NCBI GenBank assembly: GCA_945898195.1
Contig: CAMDHM010000001.1
Location: 1 to 64,000 of the forward strand
DNA from: Pseudobacteriovorax antillogorgiicola
GTDB lineage: Bacteria; Bdellovibrionota_B; Oligoflexia; Oligoflexales; RGVZ01
Reading direction: 5' to 3'
DNA length: 64,000 bases
Positions 16,033 to 24,261 of this stretch are shown here, one piece after another (the stretch's first letter is position 1; each line of letters begins with the position of its first letter). The translations under genes and the position numbers were made by a program. The notes beneath the pieces were generated by a model. That model was given only the letters and a program-made list of their open reading frames with translations, was not told the origin of the DNA and did not search any database.

Positions 16033-16392
16033 TCAGCGAATCTCGACGACAACGGGGGTCAAACGATGGCCGTGCTTTTCTGCCGAGACCTTCACGTTCG
16101 CGCCTTCTTTCAAGGCGCTGAATTCCGAAGGTGCGCCAGCGGCAGTCACGGTCGTCGCATCAGTGAAGTAGAACTCGTGTTTTTTTCCGGCGGCGTCTTT
16201 GACATAGATTTCTTTTTTCTTGGCGACAACCTTCACGACACTGCCTTCGATCTCCACGAGTGCAGCAGCTCTTTTGATGGTTGTTGTGATTTCGCTGCCC
16301 GCAGCTGGCTTGGCTTCTTTGGAAGCCGGCTCAGCAAATGCCGTCGAACTCAAACCTGCAATGAATGTCGATGCTATGATTAATTTACGCAT
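16033..16392 (-). CDS. small periplasmic protein, unknown
   Basis: A 119-residue protein with a clear signal peptide (about 1-20, cleavage near AFA-EP). The mature part is rich in Lys, Ala and Val with repeated short strands (VEIEGSVVKVV, KEIYVKDAAG, KVSAEKHGHR), suggesting a small beta-barrel or OB-like fold. No catalytic motif is seen. The ribosome site is a near-perfect AGGAGG eight bases before the ATG, so expression may be high. Stop and next start are one base apart, so it is coupled to the DUF2231 gene. Confidence 0.75.
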   Translation of the reverse strand: MRKLIIASTFIAGLSSTAFAEPASKEAKPAAGSEITTTIKRAAALVEIEGSVVKVVAKKKEIYVKDAAGKKHEFYFTDATTVTAAGAPSEFSALKEGANVKVSAEKHGHRLTPVVVEIR

Positions 16393-16451
16393 TTATAGGT
16401 CCTCCTAACGGTTATTGATACGCCCTCTCATGGGTCTTGTCGCCATTCGTT

Positions 16452-17000
16452 TCAAACCTTGGTGGTCAGCAAATCTTCTAAAAACCAGGCGGCAAACTCA
16501 TTGCGTCCAGCAATGTTGGCTTTGCGATAAATATCTTGAGCCTGCTGCCGGACTGTCCGTTCGCTGGCGTTTCGGATTTCGGCTGATTCTTTAAACGACA
16601 AACCTTTTAGCATCAGAAAACCAACCTCTTTTTCAGCAGGAGAAAGTCCCCACTGCAGAAACTGCTGGTCAATTTCTTGGGCAAGTCCCTCGGTGTGAAG
16701 GCGCGCTTTTTCCCGCCACTCCTGAAGGTCCTTTCTGGTCTCATCCAACCGATTTTCAAGGCGCGTGGCCTTTTTAATAGTGGAAAGGGTAAGAAGGCCA
16801 AAGGAAGCGGTTCCAAGGACAATCATCACAGCCTCCCAGGCAAGATGCAGTCTGGTGGCACCATTTGATAGGTCCTGCCATAAATCGAACCCATGCATCG
16901 CCACGATTATCGCGACGATGATGGTCGCAAATGTTTTTGCATAACCGACGTAAGTATATTTTTTGGCTTCGCCCATGCCGCCACTATAATTGAACGTCAT
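16452..17000 (-). CDS. membrane-tethered LuxR-type HTH regulator
   Basis: A 182-residue protein with two N-terminal transmembrane helices (about 22-40 and 52-72), a charged coiled-coil stretch (TRLENRLDETRKDLQEW, about 80-100) and a C-terminal LuxR/GerE helix-turn-helix (LSPAEKEVGFLMLKGLSFKE through ERTVRQQAQDIYRKANI, about 118-165). The pattern SxxExxVxxLxxxGxSxKExA matches the DNA-recognition domain. There is no receiver or ligand domain, so signal input probably comes through the membrane part. It lies between an exported ferritin gene and a small periplasmic protein gene, suggesting local control of that cluster. Confidence 0.85.
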   Translation of the reverse strand: MTFNYSGGMGEAKKYTYVGYAKTFATIIVAIIVAMHGFDLWQDLSNGATRLHLAWEAVMIVLGTASFGLLTLSTIKKATRLENRLDETRKDLQEWREKARLHTEGLAQEIDQQFLQWGLSPAEKEVGFLMLKGLSFKESAEIRNASERTVRQQAQDIYRKANIAGRNEFAAWFLEDLLTTKV

Positions 17001-17018
17001 ATGGCACCGCCACCTGAA

Positions 17019-17660
17019 TCACGGCGCTGGCGGCGGCATAAACATCGGCGGAATGACTCTTAGTCCGGCATCCTTATCCATTGCCAGCAGGGCGGCCCGG
17101 TCATCGCCAGCCAAAGTTAATTTGTCCACTTGGTTTTTAAAGTTGGCCTCTTCCTGTACCTGTTCCGTGATGAAAAAAAGCAAGAACGTCGCTGCATCAC
17201 GCGAGTTCGTTGCGGTGGCCAGATCGTGCAGTTTATAAATCCGATCGGTTTGAATTTCCTCCAGGGCGAGAGATCTAGATGCGGCATCCAGGGTCGTCGT
17301 AAAGGTGATGGTCGGCACGTCAACGCCTCCAATCACCGGAATCTCGTCCTTGTCCGTCAGGAAGAACATCATCATCCGGGCATGATTGAGTTCCTCGGCA
17401 TACTGGGCCGTATACCATGCGCCAAAGCCGTTAAGGTTTATCGCATAAAAATTATTCGCGAGGCGCAGGTATTCCTGGGCGCCATCGAGTTCATTTTTAA
17501 TTTGCTGATTGATCGCAGCGGTGACCTCGGGTGGAAGTTTGCGGACCAGAGCCGCGTACGTCGCGCCGTATGCCGCGAAAGAGAACAGCAGGGCTGATGC
17601 CGTGAGCAAGCTAAATCGGGATAATTTAGCGACAATGTTGGTCCAACGTGGAACTTTCAT
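17019..17660 (-). CDS. exported ferritin-like protein
   Basis: A 213-residue ferritin-fold protein with an N-terminal hydrophobic signal or anchor (about 12-33). The ferritin core follows: NQQIKNELDGAQEYLRLANN, YAEELNHARMMMFFL and VQEEANFKNQVD supply Glu and His residues at the positions of a di-iron centre. Cytoplasmic ferritins have no signal, so this one is probably periplasmic or membrane-bound and oxidises or stores iron outside the cytoplasm. ATG 17660 is chosen because AAGGAG precedes it by seven bases; an upstream ATG would spoil the signal. The C-terminus is a short MPPPAP tail. Confidence 0.82.
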   Translation of the reverse strand: MKVPRWTNIVAKLSRFSLLTASALLFSFAAYGATYAALVRKLPPEVTAAINQQIKNELDGAQEYLRLANNFYAINLNGFGAWYTAQYAEELNHARMMMFFLTDKDEIPVIGGVDVPTITFTTTLDAASRSLALEEIQTDRIYKLHDLATATNSRDAATFLLFFITEQVQEEANFKNQVDKLTLAGDDRAALLAMDKDAGLRVIPPMFMPPPAP

Positions 17661-17988
17661 TTGTTTCTCCTTTTGTGCCGGAATCGCAGGCCGGCGGTTT
17701 TTGGCCCTCTGACAGATCGCATGGCTATGCAATTTCTGGGCTTGCTAAAGAGTGAAACGGATCACGGCTGAATTCGCCATCCGTCAAATGACGGAGTGGT
17801 GTCATCAAATTAAATTTTCTTGGTCGAATACCACTTGTCTTATTGGGGTATTGCGCGGAATTTTTTTAAAAGCTCAAGATTTCACGGAAAGAGCCCGTAG
17901 CATCAGGGATTCACTTTTTTTTAATTTTTAATTTAGCGGCAGAGCTTGGCAGTAACGAAGGGTACGACTCCACGGAGTGAGGTCTTAA
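17661..17988. other. intergenic region between ferritin and lipoprotein genes
   Basis: A divergent spacer of about 330 bases that probably holds promoters for both flanking genes. The only structured element seen is a short inverted repeat at 17780-17795 (tccgtca aa tgacgga), possibly an operator. AT-rich runs follow at 17800-17930. No coding potential or RNA gene was recognised. Confidence 0.5.
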
Positions 17989-18696
17989 ATGAGCTGGATG
18001 ATCAGGAGCAGTTTAATTTTTGCCGTAGGAATTATAGCGGTCGCTTGCCGAACTTTACCGCCTTCGTCGGCCTCCTCCAGGTCCGTTGGGGCCGAGTCGG
18101 CTGATTCTGGACGGAGCTTTTTAGTTACCCCGCCTCAACCGTTACCGGTGGTTAATGCAATGGCAAGTGGGGCCCCAACACCGATCACGCCGCAGATTTG
18201 TGGGAGGATGATCAAAAGCTGCGGGTCGGTGCCTTACACGGCGCTATACACTTGCCAAAATTTTGCTCACGATTTTTATAGTCGTTGCGTAAAGGAAGGG
18301 GTGAGTGCTGTTCAGATCAGTTTTAAGTGTGAGGGAGGTGGCCATCGGATTAACGGCATTTGGATGCGGCCCACGCCCCCTGCCACCAAGCTTATGTTTT
18401 GTGCTGTGGATACCCAGGCAGTTCCGGGGCCAAAAAATCCTGATTGTGCGTTTACTTACGAAAGCCTGTGCCGGGGGGTAAAGTTGAAACCGGCTAAAGA
18501 GGAAAACTACGTCATCCTGCCCTTGGGGACTTTGCCCAATTTGCCAAGGAGCTGCAGAGATGAATTACTCCCTGATCTGGAATGGTGCGATTTATGCTGC
18601 GAGGACATGTTTAAGGGCGCACCAGGTGTACCGCCTGTGCCAAAGGTGAAGGAATTTGTTGTGGAGTGTAAAAAGGAGTGCCGCGATATAAAATAA
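17989..18696 (+). CDS. cysteine-rich lipoprotein, unknown
   Basis: A 235-residue exported protein. The signal peptide ends in a lipobox (IAVAC). The mature part begins with a Ser/Pro-rich linker and then carries about 14 Cys, including CGRMIKSCG, LEWCDLCCEDMF and VECKKECRDIK, so several disulfides are likely. No enzyme motif is recognised. The start is ATG 17989 with GAGG nine bases upstream. It is convergent with the DEAD-box helicase gene across a shared hairpin. Function unknown; surface or envelope location is the only firm inference. Confidence 0.75.
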   Translation: MSWMIRSSLIFAVGIIAVACRTLPPSSASSRSVGAESADSGRSFLVTPPQPLPVVNAMASGAPTPITPQICGRMIKSCGSVPYTALYTCQNFAHDFYSRCVKEGVSAVQISFKCEGGGHRINGIWMRPTPPATKLMFCAVDTQAVPGPKNPDCAFTYESLCRGVKLKPAKEENYVILPLGTLPNLPRSCRDELLPDLEWCDLCCEDMFKGAPGVPPVPKVKEFVVECKKECRDIK

Positions 18697-18726
18697 TCCT
18701 CCGCTGCGTTAACGCAACGGAGGATT
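18695..18726. terminator. hairpin between convergent genes
   Basis: Arms aatcctccg (18695-18703) and cggaggatt (18718-18726) pair perfectly, and the loop is itself the palindrome tgcgttaacgca. It starts on the stop codon of the lipoprotein gene and faces the end of the helicase gene. There is no long T-run on either side, so termination strength is uncertain. Confidence 0.6.
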
Positions 18727-18749
18727 AGAGATAATGGATAGATGCCTAA

Positions 18750-20534
18750 CTAGGCCCGGTTGTCTGGTTGCTTGGGTTTGAAGTCACGCTGTGGGCGGTC
18801 TGCGTAACTGCGCGGGGCTTGAGGTCCGCTGCTGCGGGCGTCGTCACGGTTGCCGCCGCGATATCCACCGCCGCTGCTGCTTCCACCACTGCTGCCGCCG
18901 CTGTTGCCGCCGCGATATCCACCGCCGCTGCTACCACCGCTGCGCGCGTCGTCACGGTTGCCGCCGCGGTATCCACCGCCTCCGCCGCCACTGCTACGCG
19001 GTCCGTCAAAACGTCCGCCGCCGCGGTTTTCTCCGGGGCGTCGGCCCTGGCCGTAGCTTGGGCGTTGGTTGCCGCCAAAGGCACCGCCATTGCGTTTGCG
19101 ATCGATAAGGCGCTTGAGGCGCTCATCATCGAAACCAATTTTTTGTGGTCCACGCGCCTTGCGGCTGGCTTGCAGCAAGCCAATCAGACGGCATGCAATC
19201 TGTGACACATCCATCGTCGTTTCGAGTTGCGCCAGAAGTTCAACGGCATCGGTGGTGGCTTCTTGGCTGACGATGGATTCCATGAGCAGCTGGTCTAATT
19301 TCTTTTGGACGGCATGAACCCGTGGAATTTCACGAGCCTCGAAGTTCGCTTTTACGGCGTCTTGAATCCGCTTCAGCTTGAAGTACTCGGAAGGCGTAAC
19401 GAGGGTCATCGCCTTGCCCTTTTGTCCAGCCCGTCCTGTGCGGCCGATCCGGTGGATGTAGGCTTCGCGGTGAAACGGCATGTGGTAGTTAAAAACGTGA
19501 GTCACACCAACCACACCAAGGCCGCGTGCGGCCACATCGGTGGCGATCATGAAGCGCGTTTCGCCCGCGCGAAAGCGCCGGATAATTTCCTGGCGCATGC
19601 TCTGGTCCATGTCACCATGGAGCGCTTTGACGTTGTAGTTGCATGCCGCCAAGGCTGTTTGCAATTCGTCGACTTCAATTTTCGTGCGGCAGAAAACGAT
19701 CGCGCGCTCTGGCTCTTCGGTATCGATCAGGCGAATGAGGGCATCGCGACGCTCGGATTCTTCGACCACGTAAAACGACTGTTCAATGTCTTTCGGAATG
19801 CGTTCTTCGGTGGTGATGTCGATGTACTCAGGGTCGCGCAAAATATCATTGGCCAGCTTTCGGATGAGCGGCGGCATGGTGGCCGAGAACATCAGAGTCT
19901 GACGTTCTGCCGGCATCATTGAGAATATTTTTTGGATGTCCTCAAGGAATCCGGTGTCGAGCATTTCGTCGGCTTCGTCGAGAACGACAATGCTGGGCTC
20001 AAACTTTTTCAAACGGCCGGATTCAAGAAGGTCGATCAGGCGGCCTGGAGTCGCAACAACGATCGGACATCCCTGGTTGATTAACTCAACTTGACGCATG
20101 GATGACTGGCCACCGTAAACGGCAACACTACTCATGCCAGCATTACGTCCAAGTTTCGAAAGCTCGTCGCTGACCTGCAGGGCAAGTTCCCGGGTTGGCG
20201 CCATAACCAGGATTTTCACGCCGGATGATTTTGATGGTTTGAAGCCACTGAGCAACAGGCGGCTCATGGCTGGCAGGCCGAATGCCGCGGTTTTACCGGT
20301 TCCCGTGCGGGCTTGGGCAATCAGGTCGCGACCGGCCATGGCAAGGGGAATTGCCAGGCTTTGAATGGGACTGGGAGTCACAAAGCCAGCGTCGCGGACG
20401 CCCTTCAGAATTTCCAGTGGCAGACCAAATTGCTCAAAGGTCTCGCCGCTTGCTTGAGGAACTGAGTCACTGAGCGCCTCAGTGATGATGTCAGTAGTTG
20501 TTTCGATGATGATGTCGTTGGTCTCGGTACTCAT
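18750..20534 (-). CDS. DEAD-box RNA helicase with RGG-rich tail
   Basis: A 594-residue ATP-dependent RNA helicase of the DeaD/RhlE group. Helicase motifs in order: Q-motif near FEQFGLP, ARTGTGKTAAF (about 79), PTRELALQ, TPGRL, DEADEML (about 187), SAT, then IVFCRTK, ATDVAARGLGV and HRIGRTGRAG (about 375). Residues from about 480 on form a low-complexity tail with repeated GGGYRGGNRDDARS units, expected to bind RNA non-specifically and common in cold-shock helicases. The DNA of the tail is visibly repetitive. The ATG overlaps the stop of a 50-residue ORF, so it is coupled to the SGNH esterase gene upstream. Confidence 0.95.
   Translation of the reverse strand: MSTETNDIIIETTTDIITEALSDSVPQASGETFEQFGLPLEILKGVRDAGFVTPSPIQSLAIPLAMAGRDLIAQARTGTGKTAAFGLPAMSRLLLSGFKPSKSSGVKILVMAPTRELALQVSDELSKLGRNAGMSSVAVYGGQSSMRQVELINQGCPIVVATPGRLIDLLESGRLKKFEPSIVVLDEADEMLDTGFLEDIQKIFSMMPAERQTLMFSATMPPLIRKLANDILRDPEYIDITTEERIPKDIEQSFYVVEESERRDALIRLIDTEEPERAIVFCRTKIEVDELQTALAACNYNVKALHGDMDQSMRQEIIRRFRAGETRFMIATDVAARGLGVVGVTHVFNYHMPFHREAYIHRIGRTGRAGQKGKAMTLVTPSEYFKLKRIQDAVKANFEAREIPRVHAVQKKLDQLLMESIVSQEATTDAVELLAQLETTMDVSQIACRLIGLLQASRKARGPQKIGFDDERLKRLIDRKRNGGAFGGNQRPSYGQGRRPGENRGGGRFDGPRSSGGGGGGYRGGNRDDARSGGSSGGGYRGGNSGGSSGGSSSGGGYRGGNRDDARSSGPQAPRSYADRPQRDFKPKQPDNRA
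18800..19060 (-). repeat. imperfect tandem repeats coding the RGG tail
   Basis: Imperfect direct repeats of the type ccgccgcgatatccaccgcc recur at about 18855, 18907 and 18961, encoding GGYRGGN-type units of the helicase tail. This is coding low-complexity sequence and may vary in copy number between strains. Confidence 0.7.
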
Positions 20535-20683
20535 TGCCTTGCTGTGCTTTCTGGCTTCTTAGCCTGCGTGGGGTTCGCGGTCTTGATTTGCTCAAGTGCT
20601 AGTTGGTGCCTAACTGCACCTGCACCCCGGGCAAAGCCTATAACCTTAATTTTCTTCTCAGTCTTTAAAGATACGACTTTCAT
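20531..20683 (-). CDS. 50-residue coupled small protein, unknown
   Basis: A short frame whose ATG overlaps the TGA of the SGNH esterase gene (ATGA) and whose TGA overlaps the ATG of the helicase gene (ATGA). A GGTGG ribosome site lies about five bases upstream. The product is basic at the start (MKVVSLKTEKKIKVIGFARG), then helical (VRHQLALEQIK) and ends in a polar tail. The double overlap is the main evidence that it is translated; it may work as a small protein or as a coupling leader for the helicase. No family is recognised. Confidence 0.65.
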   Translation of the reverse strand: MKVVSLKTEKKIKVIGFARGAGAVRHQLALEQIKTANPTQAKKPESTARQ

Positions 20684-21498
20684 CCTCCACCAAAGGTGAG
20701 CCAAGACAGCGTTCGTTGACCGGCTTGGCTTGGATGAAAGCAATCTATTTGGGACACGTCTTCATCTTGGAACTGGTGATTGGCGGCGTTCCAGGAGACG
20801 GTGGTGTTGTTGGGATAACTCTGCGCAATGACGTTCAAATTTGCATTGTAGGCATCAACCAATCGAAAAAAATCCTCGCGAGCTTCGTTGCTGCGCAATG
20901 GACTTAGCATGGGGCGGCATACCGGTGAAAGGCTCCATTTTAGCCGGCAATGAGCCTTTGAAGAGCCCAACTCATAGAGTCGACGGATGTTTGGCACCGG
21001 GATTAGGCGAATGCGAATCATGGGATTTGATTGAATTAGGGTGTTGATCGCCGCGCCCATATTGTTCACGTAGCGCTGAAGGTCGTAGGACCGCCCGTCA
21101 AAAAAACTGCAGGCATCGTTGGCGCCGATCAGGATCGTTGCATAGTCGGGGACGTACCTTGCGGCTTCTGCCGCCTGACGCGGCAAGTCATCAGATTTCG
21201 CCCCGGAACGGGCGAGATTAACGGAACGAACTTGAAGGTTTGGCATCAACTGTTGAAGGCGGGCGGCATGGCTGCCCACAAAGGGATCGCCGCCGGTGAC
21301 AAAGCTCACCATGTGATCATCGCCGAGGTGGATGGCATCCATGGCGGCTGTGATGCTATCGCCAAGGGCTGCGACCACGAATATCCCGGGGTGCCGTGGG
21401 GATTCCTGGGCCATGGCTTTTATGGAAATGCCGTTGAGGGCGATTGTCATAAAAGACAATAAAAAGCGACGTTTGTAATTTGTTTGCGGTAAATTCAT
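20680..21498 (-). CDS. exported SGNH/GDSL-type esterase
   Basis: A 272-residue secreted hydrolase. The signal peptide (about 1-30) ends near KAMAQ. SGNH blocks are visible: GDSIT with the nucleophile Ser (about residue 47), the block II region after LARSGAKSDDL, GANDAC (about 124) and DCFHPSQAG with the catalytic Asp/His (about 255). This order and spacing fit the lipase/esterase family, including phospholipase-B-like enzymes. The substrate is not known. It is first in a three-gene coupled string with a 50-residue ORF and a DEAD-box helicase, an unusual pairing for a secreted esterase. Confidence 0.85.
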   Translation of the reverse strand: MNLPQTNYKRRFLLSFMTIALNGISIKAMAQESPRHPGIFVVAALGDSITAAMDAIHLGDDHMVSFVTGGDPFVGSHAARLQQLMPNLQVRSVNLARSGAKSDDLPRQAAEAARYVPDYATILIGANDACSFFDGRSYDLQRYVNNMGAAINTLIQSNPMIRIRLIPVPNIRRLYELGSSKAHCRLKWSLSPVCRPMLSPLRSNEAREDFFRLVDAYNANLNVIAQSYPNNTTVSWNAANHQFQDEDVSQIDCFHPSQAGQRTLSWLTFGGG

Positions 21499-21625
21499 AG
21501 TGGCGAATAATTACTATGGCTGATTATTAAAATCAATAAAATATTTGTGATTCTATTTAATAATGTTGGGCTTGCTACGTCAAAGTTGCTATCAAGGGTT
21601 CGCGACCTTAATGGTCTGGAGGTCT

Positions 21626-22621
21626 ATGGTGATGGTTGGCGTACAAAAGTCCGTGATTTCGTTCCTATCCGTCGTGGGCGTTCTTTTGGCCCCCAGCCAG
21701 TTGCTGGCGCAGGTGGCAGGCAGAGTCCCCGCCTCAAAAAGGGTCGTCCCGGTATGGGACGACATCACAGAGGACACGACCTTCCGTCATACAAACACGT
21801 ACCTGATCGACGGTGAAGTCCACGTCCAACCTGGTGTGACTTTGACCATTCAAGACGGGACCACGATTTTGATCAAAAACGGCAAGGTCCGGGGCCGCTG
21901 GATCGACCGATCAGCCTTGATATTTGAATCCGGGTCCAGGATGAACGCCGAGACCGTTTATTTTCGGGCGGGCGGTGCCGACAATCGGCCTGAAAAACGT
22001 TCGGACAATGGTGGCATCTGGTTCCTCGGTTCGTACAAGGAGGCAGAAAAGGACGGTGTCCGGGTATCGCTGACGCCTGGCATGAAGGCCTCGCGATTTG
22101 CTGCCCTTGAAGTGGTTGCCTCAGACCTTGGTTCCGGCGATCCGGTTCCCCTACCCCGAAATTTGAATCCGCGAGGCGACGACCTTGATGGCGTCTCGGT
22201 TCTTGGTGTTGGTCATAAGGAATGGAAAATCAGGGCGATTCGCAGTGAATATTCCGGAGATGATGGTTTCGATGTGACAAATTCCGATATTGAGCTCGAT
22301 TCTCTTGTTGTGAAGAGGCCATTTGAAGACGCACTGAACATCAGCAGCAGCCGAGTTCGGATCGTCAAGCACCTCGAGGTTTCAATGGTCCGCAGTGAAG
22401 TCACGGACCGCGACCTGTTTGACCTTGAGGTGGATGATGGCCCTTCCCGCGTGATCCTCGCCAAGGGCTGTGAAGTGGACCTCAGCGGGATTTTTGGAGA
22501 CGAATTAAAGCTCAGGTCGAACGACTTGCCGCAGCCGGATCCGTGCAATTGCAAACCATACCTGTTCAAGGGCACCTCGCACCGCAACTCGACTTCCGTC
22601 TATTCCATTTCAGAAGATTAA
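21626..22621 (+). CDS. secreted parallel beta-helix-like protein
   Basis: A 331-residue exported protein. ATG 21626 has GGAGG about six bases upstream and gives a signal peptide ending near LLAQ. The mature part has the run of short strands with turns seen in right-handed beta-helix proteins: LIDGEVHVQPGVTLTIQDGT, ALIFESGSRMNAE, DGVSVLGVGHKEW, YSGDDGFDVTNSDIELDSL. VxPGVxLTIxxGT at the start is the common first coil of such adhesin/lyase folds. No lyase active site was picked out. Function unknown; a surface or periplasmic carbohydrate-related role is plausible. Confidence 0.7.
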   Translation: MVMVGVQKSVISFLSVVGVLLAPSQLLAQVAGRVPASKRVVPVWDDITEDTTFRHTNTYLIDGEVHVQPGVTLTIQDGTTILIKNGKVRGRWIDRSALIFESGSRMNAETVYFRAGGADNRPEKRSDNGGIWFLGSYKEAEKDGVRVSLTPGMKASRFAALEVVASDLGSGDPVPLPRNLNPRGDDLDGVSVLGVGHKEWKIRAIRSEYSGDDGFDVTNSDIELDSLVVKRPFEDALNISSSRVRIVKHLEVSMVRSEVTDRDLFDLEVDDGPSRVILAKGCEVDLSGIFGDELKLRSNDLPQPDPCNCKPYLFKGTSHRNSTSVYSISED

Positions 22622-22704
22622 ATAGGTTCTATATCCCTTGAGTCTTTGTTGCTTCTCTTGATACGAACGCCGTGTTGACAAGGCGTCATCACGGGAGGTT
22701 CGCC

Positions 22705-23163
22705 ATGATTCGTCGCATAATGATTTTTTCTGCAGTCCTTGCTGGCACATTAGCTCAGGCTTCTGGCCTTGATTCCGTAACGCAGAGCCCGCCTTTGACC
22801 AGACTCTTGTCTACAATGTCGAAAATTGCGGATGACGGCCCGGGTTTGAGCTACTTCGGCTGGGACGAGGCCGATTCCGCCATGCCGGATCAAGCCATTT
22901 GTAAGGGCGTCGTTCGAAGCGAGGCGGTCAATTATTTAAAGGGTTTGATCAAGGAGATGGACTGGGCGACGACGTCGCAGGTGCAGCTCCTGGAGTCAAA
23001 CATCCAAGCTGGCATGAATGACTTTCGCACCATTTTGGGGAGCCATGAGATCCAGCGATGCGATTGGGAGTTTTCGGAACCCTACACCTACACGAAAGTC
23101 GTGAGGTTCAATAATCGCGTCAGCGGCTACCAGATCACCTTCAGCGAAGGTTACGAGGACTGA
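22705..23163 (+). CDS. small secreted protein, unknown
   Basis: A 152-residue protein with a signal peptide (about 1-20, cleavage near AQASG). ATG 22705 is preferred for its GGGAGG six bases upstream. The mature part is mixed helical with two Cys (QAICKGVV and IQRCDWEF) that could form one disulfide, and ends with YQITFSEGYED. No motif or family is recognised. It follows the beta-helix protein gene by about 80 bases on the same strand. Confidence 0.65.
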   Translation: MIRRIMIFSAVLAGTLAQASGLDSVTQSPPLTRLLSTMSKIADDGPGLSYFGWDEADSAMPDQAICKGVVRSEAVNYLKGLIKEMDWATTSQVQLLESNIQAGMNDFRTILGSHEIQRCDWEFSEPYTYTKVVRFNNRVSGYQITFSEGYED

Positions 23164-23177
23164 AGTCAAAATTTTGT

Positions 23178-23200
23178 GGCCGCAATTAGTTGCGCCGGCC
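23178..23200. terminator. possible terminator hairpin
   Basis: ggccgcaa (23178-23185) pairs with ttgcg and cggcc (23190-23200) with one bulged base and a ttag loop. It lies between the convergent ends of the secreted protein gene and the PilZ gene. The T-richness is modest, so this is a weak call. Confidence 0.4.
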
Positions 23201-23253
23201 TGAGGGTAGATCTTGGTAAGGCAGATTTCACAAATCGCCTTAGGTCGTTAGAC

Positions 23254-23589
23254 TCAGGTCCGGTATTTTGTCCGAATTCGCCGATGTTCAGCCATCATTC
23301 TGGCAAAGGACGGGCCTTTGGAAAAGCGGATCGCCAATCGACCCGGGCTGATCACGCGAAGGACCTCCCCCTCGACCTCGATCTTTTCCCCGTTGGTGAA
23401 ATGGCATGATCCGACAATCCTAATCCCGGCGTGACCAAAAAAAGTCATAGCAGAGTTACCAGCTTCTACCGAACAGCCGCCTTCAGAAACATCAAGCACA
23501 ACCAATTCGAAGGTCCCCATCTTAAGCAGGGGCCGCTCGGACGGTGGGAATTCCAAACGGAAGTGCGCTCTTTTTTGCGATTCATTCAT
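23254..23589 (-). CDS. PilZ domain protein (c-di-GMP receptor candidate)
   Basis: A 111-residue stand-alone PilZ domain. The RxxxR-type start (KRAHFRLEF, about 6-14) and the DVSEGGCSVE block (about 33-42, D/NxSxxG) are the two c-di-GMP-contacting elements. Seven or so strands and a C-terminal basic helix (MMAEHRRIRTKYR) complete the domain. It would report c-di-GMP levels to an unknown partner. It is divergent from hpf across about 80 bases. Confidence 0.85.
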   Translation of the reverse strand: MNESQKRAHFRLEFPPSERPLLKMGTFELVVLDVSEGGCSVEAGNSAMTFFGHAGIRIVGSCHFTNGEKIEVEGEVLRVISPGRLAIRFSKGPSFARMMAEHRRIRTKYRT

Positions 23590-23667
23590 AAATTTTTTCC
23601 TCTAATTAATTTCCCACGTTGCGGGACCGACAATCAAGTCCAGACTGAATAATGAAGGAGGAACCTT

Positions 23668-24162
23668 ATGGAAATGCAGTTTTACTTCAAAGACATGAAC
23701 AGTTCCGATTCAATCCGTGCGTATGCCGAGGGTAAAATCCGTGACAAGGTCCAAAAGCTAGCGTCCAAGCCGATGATGGCCCACGTGACCTTCTCGCTCC
23801 AGCCACCCAAAAAGAAAGTGCACGTTCACTTTCATGCGGGCGTCGGGGGAAGTTTGGAGGTAGAGGTTTTGGATGACGACATGTATGCCGCCATCGATAA
23901 GTTGATCGATAAGTTTGACGGCCAACTGAGGCGTCAGAAGGAATTGCTTAAAAGCCATCGCAACATCTTCGCGCGGGCACTAAAATTCCGCGAATTTTTC
24001 AGAGAACCCTATTCGCGCCTGGCTGGTTTGGGGAGCAAGGGCCTGCCAGATCAAATAAAAACAAAAGAAGCGGAGGCTTTAATTAACGAATCTATCGACG
24101 CTTCAGAAGTGCTGAAGCTTGAAACGGCAAGGCGTCATCTGTTTCATCGTGGGGCATCGTGA
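23668..24162 (+). CDS. hpf: ribosome hibernation-promoting factor (HPF/RaiA family)
   Basis: A 164-residue protein with the RaiA/HPF fold in residues 1-100: MEMQFYFKDMNSSDSIRAYA, the conserved KVHVHFH strand and DDMYAAIDKLIDKFDGQLRR. It binds the 30S subunit in stationary phase and blocks the decoding site. The C-terminal 60 residues are not the dimerising domain of long HPF and look lineage-specific. The ribosome site AGGAGG is strong. Its stop codon lies inside a duplicated block shared with the 3' end of the ABC transporter gene, so the last codon or two came from, or were reshaped by, that duplication. Confidence 0.9.
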   Translation: MEMQFYFKDMNSSDSIRAYAEGKIRDKVQKLASKPMMAHVTFSLQPPKKKVHVHFHAGVGGSLEVEVLDDDMYAAIDKLIDKFDGQLRRQKELLKSHRNIFARALKFREFFREPYSRLAGLGSKGLPDQIKTKEAEALINESIDASEVLKLETARRHLFHRGAS

Positions 24163-24261
24163 TTCAATAGCCGCGTGAACGCAGGGGACTGCCGCACAAG
24201 TTTTGTAGTCCCCTGTTCTATAATTCTTCCGCGTGCCTTCATCGATCAGCACCACTTTCGC
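24157..24261. repeat. partial copy of the ABC transporter 3' end (copy A)
   Basis: Bases 24157-24232 match 25626-25701 with one mismatch (76 bases), and 24233-24261 match 25839-25867 exactly (29 bases). The 137 bases in between (25702-25838) are missing here. In copy B the sequence is coding, on the minus strand, for the end of the transporter. Here it is a dead fragment that begins on the hpf stop codon. It contains the inverted repeat caggggact/agtcccctg, which could now act as a hairpin behind hpf. Confidence 0.93.

Noticed and set aside
17780-17795. Small inverted repeat before the cysteine-rich lipoprotein
   Set aside because: Seven-base arms are too short to call a specific site with confidence; mentioned only as part of the spacer.
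18768-19205. Open frames on the plus strand across the helicase tail
   Set aside because: They are low-complexity shadows of the Gly-rich repeats.
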